Of a stretch of 64,000 bases of DNA, positions 15,169 to 29,400 are shown in pieces. The DNA comes from Lamellibrachia columna (lineage: Eukaryota; Annelida; Polychaeta; Sabellida; Siboglinidae), in the NCBI GenBank assembly GCA_963662155.1, contig OY759261.1, positions 32,717,459 through 32,781,458 on the forward strand, given 5' to 3'. Every line of letters starts with the position of its first letter. Position 1 is the stretch's first letter. A model generated the notes under the pieces. That model searched no databases. It had not been told where the DNA came from and worked only from the letters and a program-made list of their open reading frames with translations. Position numbers and translations under genes: made by a program.

Positions 15169-17359
15169 GTGAAAGTAGTTCTTACATACCACTGTATTCA
15201 GTCTATAAGATCGCAAAAAGCACTTTACACTTCACCCCCTGGCAGACGTGTTCATTCCAACACCACCTCAACTTCTCTGAGAAGCATTCAACCACGCTGC
15301 AATTACTGCGCAGACTATTCATCTACATATCCACCAGTATATAGCCAGGTACTCATTTATACAGCTGAGTGAATTTAGGCAATTTGGGGGGTGAAAAAAT
15401 TTCTAGTTTTGAAACGGCAGCAAGAGGATTCGAACCTGGGTTCTCTCGACTGAGAGTCCACCGTTTTAACCACTACGCTAATGTACCCCACTAGATCCTG
15501 CTTCTTCACACAGGGTGGGGATTCTTCCAGAAGAAACCGGTTTGTTCCGGGACCGCGGAAGAAACTGCTTCTTCACACAGGGTGGGGATTCTTCCGGAAG
15601 AAACCGATTTGTTCCGGGACAGCGGAAGAAACTGGAAGAAAACTTATTAAAATTTCTTCCATTTTGGGCAGAAGAAACCTCCGGGACGGTTTTTTCCGTG
15701 AGTTTGTTTCCACCATGTGGAAGAAACCTATCAGCCATGCAATGCATCCATCTATTAATTTGCTACCTGTCTGTCACTGCGGTTAATGTGATAATAAATC
15801 ATTCCATTACTATCATGGCAACTAAACAAAATGCCCACATTCCCCAACAGTGGCGCCACTCACCTTATCACCACTGCATGATTATAAATTCAAAATGGAT
15901 GGATGGTTAAATAGTATAAGCGATTGGTTGGCTAGGCAACGCCATTGTTGTTTATGACTTGTTACATATAAATTTCAACATATATTCAAAATACTATCCA
16001 CAACTGTACTCAATTGAAATTGAGGGATTTCTTGATAAACATTACGAGTCTACCAAATGAATAGATATGTAAAATATGCACATAAATGTAAGTTGTGCAG
16101 GCATTTGATCAAAACCGCTGAAAATTCACGAGATCAAGCGGAGCAAGGTACGAGCAGAGCAAGTTCTTTCCAGCTGGGGGTTGGGGGGGCACTGTTAGCC
16201 CAGTTTTTTATTGGGCGCTCTCAGAGCCAATATCAACCATTCTAGCATGGTAAGGAGTAACATCTGAGATATAATTTCCATTTTTTTCTCAAATATTCCA
16301 CCCCCCCCCCCAAAAAATATATGCATTATTAGTTTCAAGTAGAACCAGGCTAAAGAACTTGGCAGAGCAAAGTTGAGCCTACCTACTATGCTAGTTCGAT
16401 ATGTTCCACTACACACCACTTTAGGTCGCCACTGTCAAGCCAGGAAACAATCGACCTGATTATTAGCCAAGAGTGAAGTCGCCGGGCGCCGATTTGATGT
16501 TTCCCCAAAGTTCCCAAATGAAAACTAGATATATATAATTATATTGACATCATTAAATTTTAATTATTCGAAAACGCTTTCGTAATGCAGGCACTTTTCC
16601 AGCCGAACGATATCGTTTGACCAATCAGAGGACATATAATAGCGCCACGTTTGGAACAAGAATTACAGTTTACGTTCGAAGCAATTGTTTTTTATGTTTA
16701 CTTAGCTTTGCCACCCCCCCCCACTCCCACCTTATATAAATCCTCCCAAAATTTCTCCTCGGATTTGGACGAATTCCAGGAATGATCCAATTGGATGTTT
16801 CCGTGGAACTCTGTCATCCCTGGTTGTACAAGGAGTGATATGTTCAATTTTCACGAATGCACGGAGGTTGGGCAACGTCAATGTTTGTTTACCTGGGGTC
16901 GTAGTGGAAGGACACATTGTTAAACTCAATCATTCCTTTGGTCAGTTGTAGGTCTCTTGCATTGGGTAAATCCGTCACCTACCAAAGTCAAGCAAAGCAT
17001 TCAATTTCTATCATGCACACCTCCAAAAACATATGTTGTCCAGAGAGCATCACACTTCCCCTGTAGACCTGTTCACACAGACACTATTTCAACTTCTGTT
17101 GAAGCATCCCATTTCTGTGCGAAAGTCGTTTGTTCTTAAATTCCAAAATTGGAATTCCATCACTGTCTATAGCCAGGTACTCATAAATTTATACATTTTT
17201 TTACTTTTTTGACATGTACTTTTAATGGGCAACATAAGTGTGTGTATATATATATATATGTATATATATATATGTATGTATGGATGGATGCATGCATGCA
17301 TGCATATATATATTATATATATAATATATATATATATGTATGGATGGATGGATGCATGC

Positions 17360-17444
<85 letters not shown>

Positions 17445-20400
17445 GACTCATCTTAACAAAATGAGTCGGATGTCTGTAAACACGAAACTTCGCAAATGCC
17501 ATTTTTAACTAACACTGGCTGATCCAAAGATTTGGAGATTTTCCTTGAAAATGGTTCCTTAGTATTCCTTTTAATGACTATCATAATTTCTACAGCGTAT
17601 ATTTAGTTATGCTTAACATATTTTATTGCTATCTTTGAAGAGATGTTTGACGTGTTCCGCTTGACTTCCATAAAACAAAGCCGAAAATGACGATATATAT
17701 TACGAATGTGTCGAATAGGAGGGCGTGAGGAACTGGCACTGTTTATCCGGCTGTCTAAACAAACCCTGCTTGTTGCTACCACGTGATCCAGGGATCCAGA
17801 TTTTATTGGTGCAGCGACAAAGTCATTTAAATAATGTCCATGGATGCATGCGCACTATGCATTTCCACCACGTCACTCAACTGACCTACATAGCGAGTGG
17901 AAAAATGGCATTCGATGTAGTGGGTTTGTTTATAGCCTGCCCGAAGTGATCGCGACCAGATCAACACTTTGTTAGACGAATATTTACTAGAGGAAGACCA
18001 GCAGGACAGGGAGTGAAACACTATAGTTGTTTTGCGGGGAAGGGGGGCCAGGGCGCAAGGTCGTCGAGCCCGTCAGCCATCCGTCATCTGCACTTTTGCC
18101 CACGCCACGAAAGAGAGGACGTGGCCGCTGTCCCAATGATGATTAACTGTTTTGAGGTGTCGCTGTTTATGTACTTGTTGTTGTTGTTGTTGTCTTGTAT
18201 TAAATATGCCAGAATCTCTTGTGCATTTTTTACTAGAAAGAGTCAGATTGAACAAATATTATTATATTTCTTTGAAACACCTTTTTCAGTATACAACCTG
18301 TTACACATCTGGTAAACATAAACAAATTATTCATGGTGACAAATACTGATGTAATTTTAGTTACATTGATAATGTTTTCTACCAGTTGTGTAAAGAAGAA
18401 TAAACTGCATATAACACTAAACACCTTACTTTGTTAGCATTATTACTTCCAGAGATATGAGGCATGGTTTTGATAAAATAGGATTATTTCTTGGAAGATG
18501 CATGCTTTACCCACAAATAAAAGTGATTAGAGTTGTTATTGTTACTGAAGTGCACATTATGAATAAAATACAAAGCTCTCAAAATAGGGTGGAAACATTT
18601 TGAATAATAATAATTTGTTTAAATCCACCTGATGAGTCTCTCTTAGGCTAAATAAACTGCTTATTATTTTTTTAATCACAAAAATCAAGTAAGTTCTTAC
18701 TGCCCCAAATGTGTTTTACAAAAAAAGGTAAATAGTAACCATTATATTAACTAAAATGTGTCACATTATGTGGTAGCATAGTGCTGCTACTTTTGACATT
18801 TCTTCACAATGGCGGTAATTACAAGGCAATATATCTTTTTAAATATTTTTTTCTTACAAAGATCATGTTATTATAATTAATAGAATGTCATGAGGATGCC
18901 TTTATCTTCAAGTGGTCCAAATATCTGCTAGACATGTGCATGGTAATTAAGGCAGTTTTTGAAATAAACATATTATACTTTGACGGCTGATTTCTCAGTT
19001 TGAAGATTTCTACATACATGTTTAGTGAAACACAGATTTGGCTAGAATCGAGATATCTGGCTCTTACTTGTGTTTTGTGTAGATATATGGATTTTATTAT
19101 TAGGCCTATTATTAATATTATACAGCTGAGTGAACTGAGGCAAAATGGGGTGAACGAAATTGCCCATGTTTCAAAACAGAAAACCCCAGTCCAGCCGAGC
19201 TACCATGCCCCCAGGACAGCTACCCCATCTAGTGGGTCTGGGAGACAGACAAGGGTGTCTGTGAGGGTGACATGACTCACTCACCTCCTGTTTCTCCTTG
19301 AGTAGATCAAACATGTTCTCCATGTCTATCAACGCCTGTTGGATCATCCTGACAGCACAGCAAGTTAAATCAACACATAGTCTACATCGCCTGTATTAAC
19401 TCGGAATGCAATGACTATTTCATAAAATATGAAATAAACTAAACAGGTGAAAGGTTCACTTGGATTATCACCCAAAAAAACTGGAAAAGTATATATTTTC
19501 AGGATGATCTACCTCGTCTTTCAATATATCGAAGTGTTTAAAAGTGCTTACGTGTAGAGCTTTCGCCAATGCTAATGATGAAGCCATCTTGGCAAGGTGG
19601 CAAAAGCTCTACAGGTAAACAAAAACCTTTTATAAATGTTGAAAGAAGTGAAAACAAACTATCCTGAGAAATATTCAATAGTATAATATTTTATGGTTTC
19701 TCCAGTTGATTTTTTGCAATAATCGGATTTTTTTCACTGCACTGGCAACGTGTGCACTGTGCCTCCAATTATATTTCTTTTTGGATAGTGGTTTGGATGC
19801 AATCTAATTTGGTTTTTGTTATATGCCCAGTCAACGTGCAGTGGTCCGCAACTCAACAAAATCCACTAGCGGCAATGGCCAAAAACCGCTGTTGGATTCA
19901 CTCCAATCCACAACACTAGCTGTGTATCCATGCAGTTCCAGACAATGCTAGGATCACGATGGTGAGCACAAGATGGTGAGCACAAGATGGTGAGCACAAT
20001 ATGGTGAGCACAAGATGGTGAGAACATGACGGTGAGCACATGACGGTGAGAACATGACGGTAAACACGAGTTGTGACAAGTTTTGTTGAGCAATGTACAC
20101 TCGCATAGTCATAGAATTTACGGTAACACAGTCACACTAACATAGTACAGAAAATCGTGACTGGTCATACAAATGCGTGACTTTTAACAAAGGTTTAACA
20201 ATGTACACTTGGCATAAAGTCCCAATTCATGCCGGAAGTTCTAATTCTTTTAAAAAAGGCAACTATTATTCAAACAAAATACTTTCACGGTAATACAATC
20301 CAACTTTATACATACAGATTATGTATTCGTGACTAAATGTGAAAATTCAGTGATCTTGCAGCTGGATCTTCTAATTGGTTTATGCCATTTTATGACGACT

Positions 20401-23400
20401 GCAGGGTTGTCTCCTGGGAGGCGCGATTTCATTCAATGCATTCGTAATGTACAAAGGAACTTACCCAGACGTTCGATGTACCATATTTGACTTAATAAAT
20501 GTACAGTATGCTAGAAAAAAATTGGGCAATGGAAAAATTACAAGGAATCTGTTCTTATAAACGTACACCAAAATTTGCTTCTCTAGACAATAATGTAACT
20601 GTCTATCACTAGTGGTGTCATTTGGTGACTAATGTAGAACAACTGAAAAGTGGTGCCAACTGTTTAACACCAGATGTCGACACTTTTCAGTTGTTCCACT
20701 CTAGTCAAATTGCAATAGTTATGGATCCTGCTGATTAAAATACAGGGTTACGCTAATTAGGGCATGTATGCTTAATATATCAAATACGGTAATTCAAAAC
20801 AATCGTAGAAAAACGTATGACATTGTGAACATTGTGCGTAACTAGATACTTTCCCCCCTGACATAATTTCCGGTTTTGCTCTCACTCAAAAGAAAACTCA
20901 AATTTCTTGGTGGTAATTGCAAACTTTTCCAAGATATTAAATTTGGCAGAAATTTGCACATGTATTAGTTTTAGATTTTGTAACTGGAATATGAGCAAAC
21001 ATTGCAAAAACCAAGTCATAGGCACTTTAAGGAACACCACTGAAGTACATATGTAGTCACCTACCTGTAGTAGGTGCCGAACCAGTTGAGAGGTGCATAC
21101 AGCTGCACAAGGTAGGTGGAGAAGAGGACATAATCACCCACGGTCATGTCACGATTATCAACAACAAACCATGCACACAACAACGAGCCAATCAGCAGAC
21201 CGCAGTTGATCACAATGTTCTGTACACTGTTCAGTACGTTCAGCGACGCATTCGACTTCCACTCCGATACCTGTAGGAAATAGAGGGTTAATTTTTAGTA
21301 CGTTCAGCGACGCATTCCACTTCTACTCCAATACTTGTGGGAAACAGAAGGTTAATTTTGAGTATGTTCAGCGACACATTCCACTTCTACTCCGATACTT
21401 GTGGGAAACAGAAGGTTAATTTTTAGTACGTTCAGCGTGCATTAGACTTCCACTCTGATACATGTGGGAAACAGAGGGTTAACTTTCAGTACGTTCAGTG
21501 ATGCATTTGACTTCCACTCCAATACCTGTGGGGAATGGATGGTTAATTTTTAAACACAAAGTGAAACTACTACACAGGATTTAACAATTATCAGCCTATT
21601 GATAAGCCAAGTATACCTGTCTTGATAGCCATGTCACATCAATTGAATCTGTTTGGCAGTATTGTCCAGTCTAGATTGTTCTATAACTCTATAACATTTC
21701 ATGAACCGATTTGCTCATTTACATCCTGATCTCTCTAAGGCCAAATTGAAGGTGATAAGCAATGGCGAAACAGTGGAAAGCACAAATCCAAGTCACTATC
21801 TCCCCCCCCCGCCTCTCTCTAATAATCTGTCAAACTCAGTTTGCAATTTTGGCTTTACAAGAGAGCAAAAAACTGCTCAAGCCCGCTTATTGACTGGCAA
21901 TATATGCATTACCTTATGTCCCACACCACGCCATGTATTGAGGCTTGGCCTGAGCAAATACTAAACACTTTTTGACTGGCAATATATGCATTACCTTACG
22001 TGCCACACCACGTATTGAGGCGTGGTCTGAACAAATACTAAACGCTATTCGGTTTTTGGATTTTGAGAACTTATGTGATGACTCCTAAATCTGGTCCAAA
22101 AGATATAAAATTTTGTTTACATTTCGCATTAACATTTGACCTGATCAGCCATGACTGGTCCACGACCACAAAACACTATATTGAATGTACAAATATTGAT
22201 AAGTTCACTTCCAAGTTCGGTCGAGTGGGACACACGGAATATGCTGCATTTAAACAGCTGCAATGTTTAAACCATTACATTTACTTCTGGTACAAATTAT
22301 TCTTACCTGAAATTTCAGTATGGCTTCCCGATATTTCTCAACCTCAAATGACTCCGCATTGTAATATTTCACCTACAAAAAAACAAATGGAATAGTTTAT
22401 GAAGAGTCAGAGCTCTCTTACTACAGACAGCTGGTGAATCTTACATTTCTATTTTTGTTACATTTTTACAATATAAATAGTTTCTGCTGGTAAGATTTAT
22501 TATGTGCTTCCATCAAAATGGCATTGGCTGACAATGTTTAACATTTCCGTACAACATTCCCTCGCCCTAGCTTAGAAACATAATAATACATTTCTCCAGA
22601 TTAATTTGCACATTTAACATTTTAATTTGTATTTTTGTTTTGCAAAATGCAAACGTTTGCACACCCGAGTTAAACAATCAATCCTCAAACACAGGCCTGT
22701 TATTTCTGCCCACAGGTTGAACTGCTAAGTAGGCATGTACTGCACCGTTTCAAAGTTAAGCAGAGAGTCAACGCCTCGACCGTTTCTGGCATTGTCAAGT
22801 AGATTCATCTCACGCCGGAACTTTGTCCGCCACTCAGTGACAGCGATGGTGACAACTGGAAGAGAAACAAACGTGGCACGTTGGAATGACATGAACGTTG
22901 TTTCAGAAATACCAACAACATTACCACATGCTTCTCATTGTGTAATGGAGCAATTTATTGTACAATAATCTGAACAAATATCTTAACAAAATGTGCATAA
23001 TACAAATGTGATTATTAGTAGATAAACCAATGGCATTGAGAAATATTTACTTGGAATACCTATATTCTGTGGTTAAATTGTTATTTAAATTATCACCAGC
23101 CAAACTGCAACATATCAGGACCATGGTGACAGGGACTTACCTAAAAACAGAACCTTGATGACAGAGACTTACCTACAAACAGAACCATGTGACATAGACA
23201 TTTACCTAGATACAAGAACATGGTGACATAGAAACTTACCTAGATACAAGACCATGGTGACAAAGACTATGAAGGCAAACCAGGCATTGAACTGAGTGAG
23301 GAAGTAGACAACCGCGATGACAATGTCTACGATGGTTGGTGCGATATTGAACACAATGTAACTGAAAATAAACCATGCATAAGTGAGACATGAGACATAC

Positions 23401-26400
23401 GCTGCTCATAAGCAAAACATATCCATCATAAAAAAGTAAAATTTACCTGTCAAATCAGCCAATGGTAAAAAAAGTTGATGTCTCAGAATTTGCTTAAATT
23501 TTAACCAATGAATAAGTAGCTATGCCTGAGCACTTCTGCAAAAAATAAGGGTTTGCATATAAACTGTGCTTGTAATGCACCCTATAATGTGAACGGGGGT
23601 AATAGCCCAAAAACACACCCATTATATTTTATCTGTTTTCTAACTTGAGAAGTTTACAAGCTACATACTTGAAATTTGCTGAATATGTAGACATATCAGT
23701 GAAGATTATCTGTGCAAAATTCAAGAATGACAGGGCAAAGAACAATGGGTATACCGGGTGCACAAAAATAGACAAGAATTTTTTTCCAAGAAGGATTTCA
23801 GCAGTCTGTATTTCTTTGTTGTTACAATGTAACAACATAATGACTCAACTGCTTATTATCTTGATATAAATTTTATGCAGAGATCCAGTTTATCAGATAA
23901 GGCCAGACACGGGGCGAAAATATATTTTTTTAACACTTTTTGGATGTCATAGTTTTCGTTCACGTTAATATCTTGCGCAGCCATGCCAAAAATCTCTTTA
24001 TAAAATACCGACAAGAAATTCACAAAAACTCGTACTTTGCTGCATGCATCATAGGCCAGAAATGTGATAAACCTCGTGAAATCCAAATATTACGCACAGC
24101 ACATCCCATTTATTTGCTTCGATTGTAACGCGAACCACCCGCGCAACCCGACGATGCTGGATATCCACAGAAAGCTAAAAGCCTCATCTTCCCGTGTAAA
24201 CAGGCCTTGAACATGTATAATGTAATGGTATGACCCATTTATGTGCCAAAACATCAGGTAAATACGGTTGGAAAGTCATTATCATAAAGTATCTGTGTCG
24301 GATGCCAGCCAATGAGCTGTTGCGTTTATTTTTGGCTACCAATCAAATGCGTCCCTGCGACCGCGCCCCCAGCGACACAACATGGAGTCGGTCGTTAGGA
24401 AATTTTCTGCTGCTCACAGTTTTGGCCGTCGAATGCACTGCCAAAACAAGACTAGAGACTATAAACCAGTAAAGACAGGTATGTATATATACGTATCATT
24501 TCAGCTCAGATGAATAAAAATTAAATAGCAATGTAATTAACGGCTGAAAATCACCAAAGTCACAATCGTTTCATCCGAGTTTGTCCCAGTGTCATTGACT
24601 CATTGCCACTTGGTCCTAGACCGGTTACCGAGTGTACAGCACCTTGCCTTCGCAGCATATGTTGTTATACAGTTATACTTCCTAGTGTCATTTGGGACAC
24701 TGATTTCAATAAAAACTTAAATATAATGCTATATCAATTTATTACATAAACTGTCGGCATGAATAGTACCACATCGCCGGCATAGGCCATAGCCACGCCC
24801 ACCACCCTGGGCCTGGCACAACGGCACAGGCAACTGATTATTATCAAACAATTATTTACCTAATTGAAAAAACTTATTAGTTTGAGTGATTACTTATTTA
24901 ATTTAATAAATAAAATTAGTTATCATACAATGTGTCAATGTCATTATCACATGCCATTTTTAATTAAATTGCTCTACTAAGTTTTTGTAGATGTATGCTT
25001 AATATTTAATATTAATAACTACTGTTTTTTCCATCAGCTGACCATATGAAAACACAGGCTATATAAATGATTTCTCATGTTTCAGTTGAACAGCCAGTCT
25101 TTCTTTTCTGTGAGCTGCAGGGGAAATCTGCCAGTGAGCGAAATCTGTCACTGTTGTCACCTTAGTGAAGGACACCTCCTGCTCCGCAGCAGTCATCAGG
25201 GGACAGCCAGTTTGTGTTATTTGACATGTTGATCATGTAAACATTATTATAGGAAAACTTTGTGACCTCGATGCATGGCATTGACATTAGTTATTCCTAG
25301 TATTGTCATACATACAATAAGATGTTTCTAGGGTGGTCAGTGATATATACCATGTGGACAATTCAATGATACTGGTCGATTTAGTTTTTTTGCATTTTTT
25401 TGATGTGAGCTTTTAGCATAAGTCGATTCTCTGAATATTAGTACAGGAAAACTATGAGACCTAGATGCATAGTATTGACAACAGTTATTCCTAGTACTGC
25501 TATGCATGCAATAAGATGTTCATAGGATGGTCAGTGAGATATACCATGTTGACACATATACTTTACAACAAAACGTGTTTTAGTTTTTCGCGTTTTTCTC
25601 AGCACGGTATTTTAAGCATATGTCCAATGCGCCAAAAAATTTAGCAAAAAACTATGCATGGTGCAGTCATGAAATTTTCAACAGCTGTTCCCTGTGTTCT
25701 GGGACATGCAATAAGGTTGTTTGGGGCATTAATGTGTGATATGGGGGGGCTAGCATCCAGGGACAATGTCAAAAGTGTTTCTTTACAAAATGTAGTATCG
25801 TGTTATGTTTGCTCATAAAAGTTGGCAAGCGCATACTAAATCACCCAATAACCCCTTATTGTATAGATTAACCATCTTAGTTGTCATATATTGCAAAATA
25901 ATCATTGTGGGAATAACACATTTCTCTGAATAGTGTTTCTGGTAAATGTATGCTCAGTTGGTAAGGAATTGTCGGTTACTATGGTAACCATTATGCAAAT
26001 GAGCTGTAATTTCACATTTTGACGTTTTCAGACAATAAACATATGTTGTAAATTTTATCAAGATTCGTTAACTATTAAGGGAGATACAACATATACCTGT
26101 TTTTCGGGTAGCTCCTACCCTTAAATAAGTTTTCAGAATATTAGCAATGAACAGTTTGCAAATTATAGCTTTTGTTTAGTTTGTATTTTACAGCACTGAC
26201 ATTGACAAGTCGCTGTGCACGCTGTTTTATAGCACCGTGAAGGTCAAGGTTGTTCGCAAAACGTTTACTATTAAATTTTGAGCAAATTTTAAGCTGTATC
26301 TAACTTAAAATGTACACCTCCAACCTTCATATTTCTATACTTGACAACACCACTTCGGTTGTTGGTGCTCTCCACGAGCTTTGTTATTGAAAACTATCAA

Positions 26401-29400
26401 ACTGTATTTTACACTTTGTCGGTGTGTCACAGAAATAGTGTCCTCTGTGACACGGCGTCTCCGTTTCTGATATTACATTTCTGATCTTCGCCCAGTTAGC
26501 AAATAAATCAAATGTGGTTGAAAGATGGTCGATGGAACTTATTATCATCCACTTCTTTTTATAACTTTTCATTAGATTTGCCCAATTGTACACACTGTGA
26601 AGCTCACAGTGGACATTTTTATCATTAACTAATGATGGATTTAATGAGCATCTTACTGAAACGCATTTTGAAAACGCTCATAAAAATCCTTGATGGATTC
26701 TGTTTTATGAGTTTTCCTTACAAGCTTCATTATCTTCGTTATCTTAGTGAAACGGTCCCCTGGTGACAGACACACACTAACTGATTATTTATTATGCACA
26801 AAACTGCTGACCTTATGAAATTATCCTTAAAGTTTTGCCCTAACCTAATTTATTTTTGACAGTTCAACCAATGCTTTTGATCCCAACAATTAGCCAGTCG
26901 TGTACAGAGTGGACACTGGAGACCTAGATACCTACTTGAGGAGGTTGTTGATGCTGGTGGTGCCGCGGTCCATCACTCTCAGCACCTCTCCCGTCTTACG
27001 GCTCAGATGCCAGCGTAGAGACAGGCTGAAACACCACAATACAGCCCGAGTTTTGTATTTTAACTTCTTTTACATGTATTTTTAATGCATGGCGTGTGTA
27101 TATTTCTATATTTAAAATCTTTTTACCTGTATTTTTAACCCTGGGAGTGACCACTGCGCCGAATTCAGCCCACACAATCAGTGCGAAAAGCGATCCGGCC
27201 GATTTTGGGCCAATTTTTGTATCTCTAGAAAAAATTTCCGTTTCCGTCACCAGTATCTCACACAGGAACAAATGGTATCATTGATAGGCTGAATCACTCT
27301 TCGTTCTGATTCATATTTATTCATGAGCGTAGTCAATGATAGCCAATGACGATCTAGCTTACAAAACATGTCACATAGTTGGTGCCCATATTTGGCTGCT
27401 TTTATTACACTTCGCAGAATAAATTTACATTTCCATTCATAGTATCTAAATATATAACACATTATACCTTTGGAAAGCTGTATAATTGGCCTATTCGAAT
27501 ACATGTGAATGAGCACGCGGGCTGTATGCAACGAATGGGCATCGCCGTTACAAACACATATTCTCTGGGCCATTTAAGCTTTTTATTTACTAATCCGCCA
27601 TTTTGTTTTCTCACTTCGTTCTGTGTCAGTTCACTTTAAGCCAGATTATTTCAAGTTTCCGTGGCAATATTTCGGCAAATTGAATGACAGCATTAGTAAA
27701 TCACATTATTATACTAGTTCAAACAATTAGGACATGTTGTGGGCTTTTTTGAGGTAAATATCAGCAAGTTTCCATCACAATTTCCACTGGCTTCAAAATT
27801 TCTCAGTAATTATTTAGTAGCAGGGTGAAAATAAAAAATGTGCTTTCTTTTTGGATGAAATTTAAAAAGTAATATCCCCATGATAAGATTATGGGCTGCA
27901 ATTTTTATCATTTCACTATAATAGTCTTTTTAGCACCAAAATGATGCCTCAATAACATTTGTGCGAAAATTATTCATGATGTTATGATTTTTTAAAAGCA
28001 ACTTTATGAATAAATCCGATTTGTGTACACCATAGAAATTTATTAGTGGTCACTCTAAGGGTTAATACACATATTTTTACTTGTATTTTATGTATGGACT
28101 TTTTTCTACAATAAGCATTTACTATTATATTATTAGTGTAGTGCATGTGTGATAACAAAGGCTGTAATAGTGCATGCTCATGATGTCATAGTACATGTTA
28201 TAGTGCATTCATTATATTAGTCTACCAAAGTGCATGTAATGACCCTGGGGTAGAATTTTCCAACTTAAAACGTCACAATACAATACAATATGGAAACTTG
28301 TGCCAAAATCCTAGGAAACCTCAAAACCAGAGGTTAATCAATCTAAAAATTGGTGTGCGACGTTAAAGTTGTCAACAGATAAAGGAATACGGTAAGGAGA
28401 TAAGCACGGTTAAAAATATAAATACTTAAATATTATACAACCGTACACAGGCTATATACCAGACTGTTCCATGTTAAAAATATGCAATGTCAAAAACACT
28501 GGACAGACAGCCAGTACCTGACAAGGTGGCAATGAAAGTCTCACCTGTGAAGGTGGGCAAACAGTCCCACCCCGACCTCCCTCGTCGTGTACTGCTGCAC
28601 CCAGATCCAAAGGAAACTCCGCACGTTGTTGAGGAAACCCATCGAACCTGCACACATTTTATTTTTATGGAATACGCCCAAATATGCACGGTAAACCAGT
28701 GAGCATAGGGGTTTGTTTGTGAGTCCTGTAGATTTCTATTACCAGTCTTACTACTGTCTTGCATGTGCACCACTTAGCTAATGAGAAATTTCCAAGGGTG
28801 ACATTCTTGTGGAGTAGCGAACATTATCAGCATGCAAGTTGTGCTGGACTCTGTTAAATTCATATTGAAATAAAAGTGAACAGGTACCTCTGGGTGGAGC
28901 AAACTCTGACCTCTGACAGGTACTTGTTTACATTTATTTCAATAGTGAACGCTGGTTTATTATAAGTATTCTCTTCATGGAATTATAACTGAGTATGCTT
29001 TACACCCACAGACGCATGCACAAAGCTTTTTGCAATGTCACACTCAACCCTTATACTTTATTATAATGCTGGAAAAACAACAATAATTCTGCAATTATTA
29101 CAAAATAATCTGATACTAAAATAAAAAAAAACATAGTTCCACCATCAAGTCCAAACAACTGAACAGCCGACTCACCAATACCACCACCTTGAAGGAAGCG
29201 TAGGAATACATAGAGGAGAACATAATCCCAGCGGAACTGAAGTTTGCCAACATTGACCTTTTTGCTGGCGAGAGACATCGTCGACACCGTACTAGACGTG
29301 TTGGTGATTGTCAAACTGTCCACTGGAATGACAATAGTTCCTCATTATTTATCATGGTGCCCACTTAATTAATTTCATACTACAGTATACAAACTGAAAG

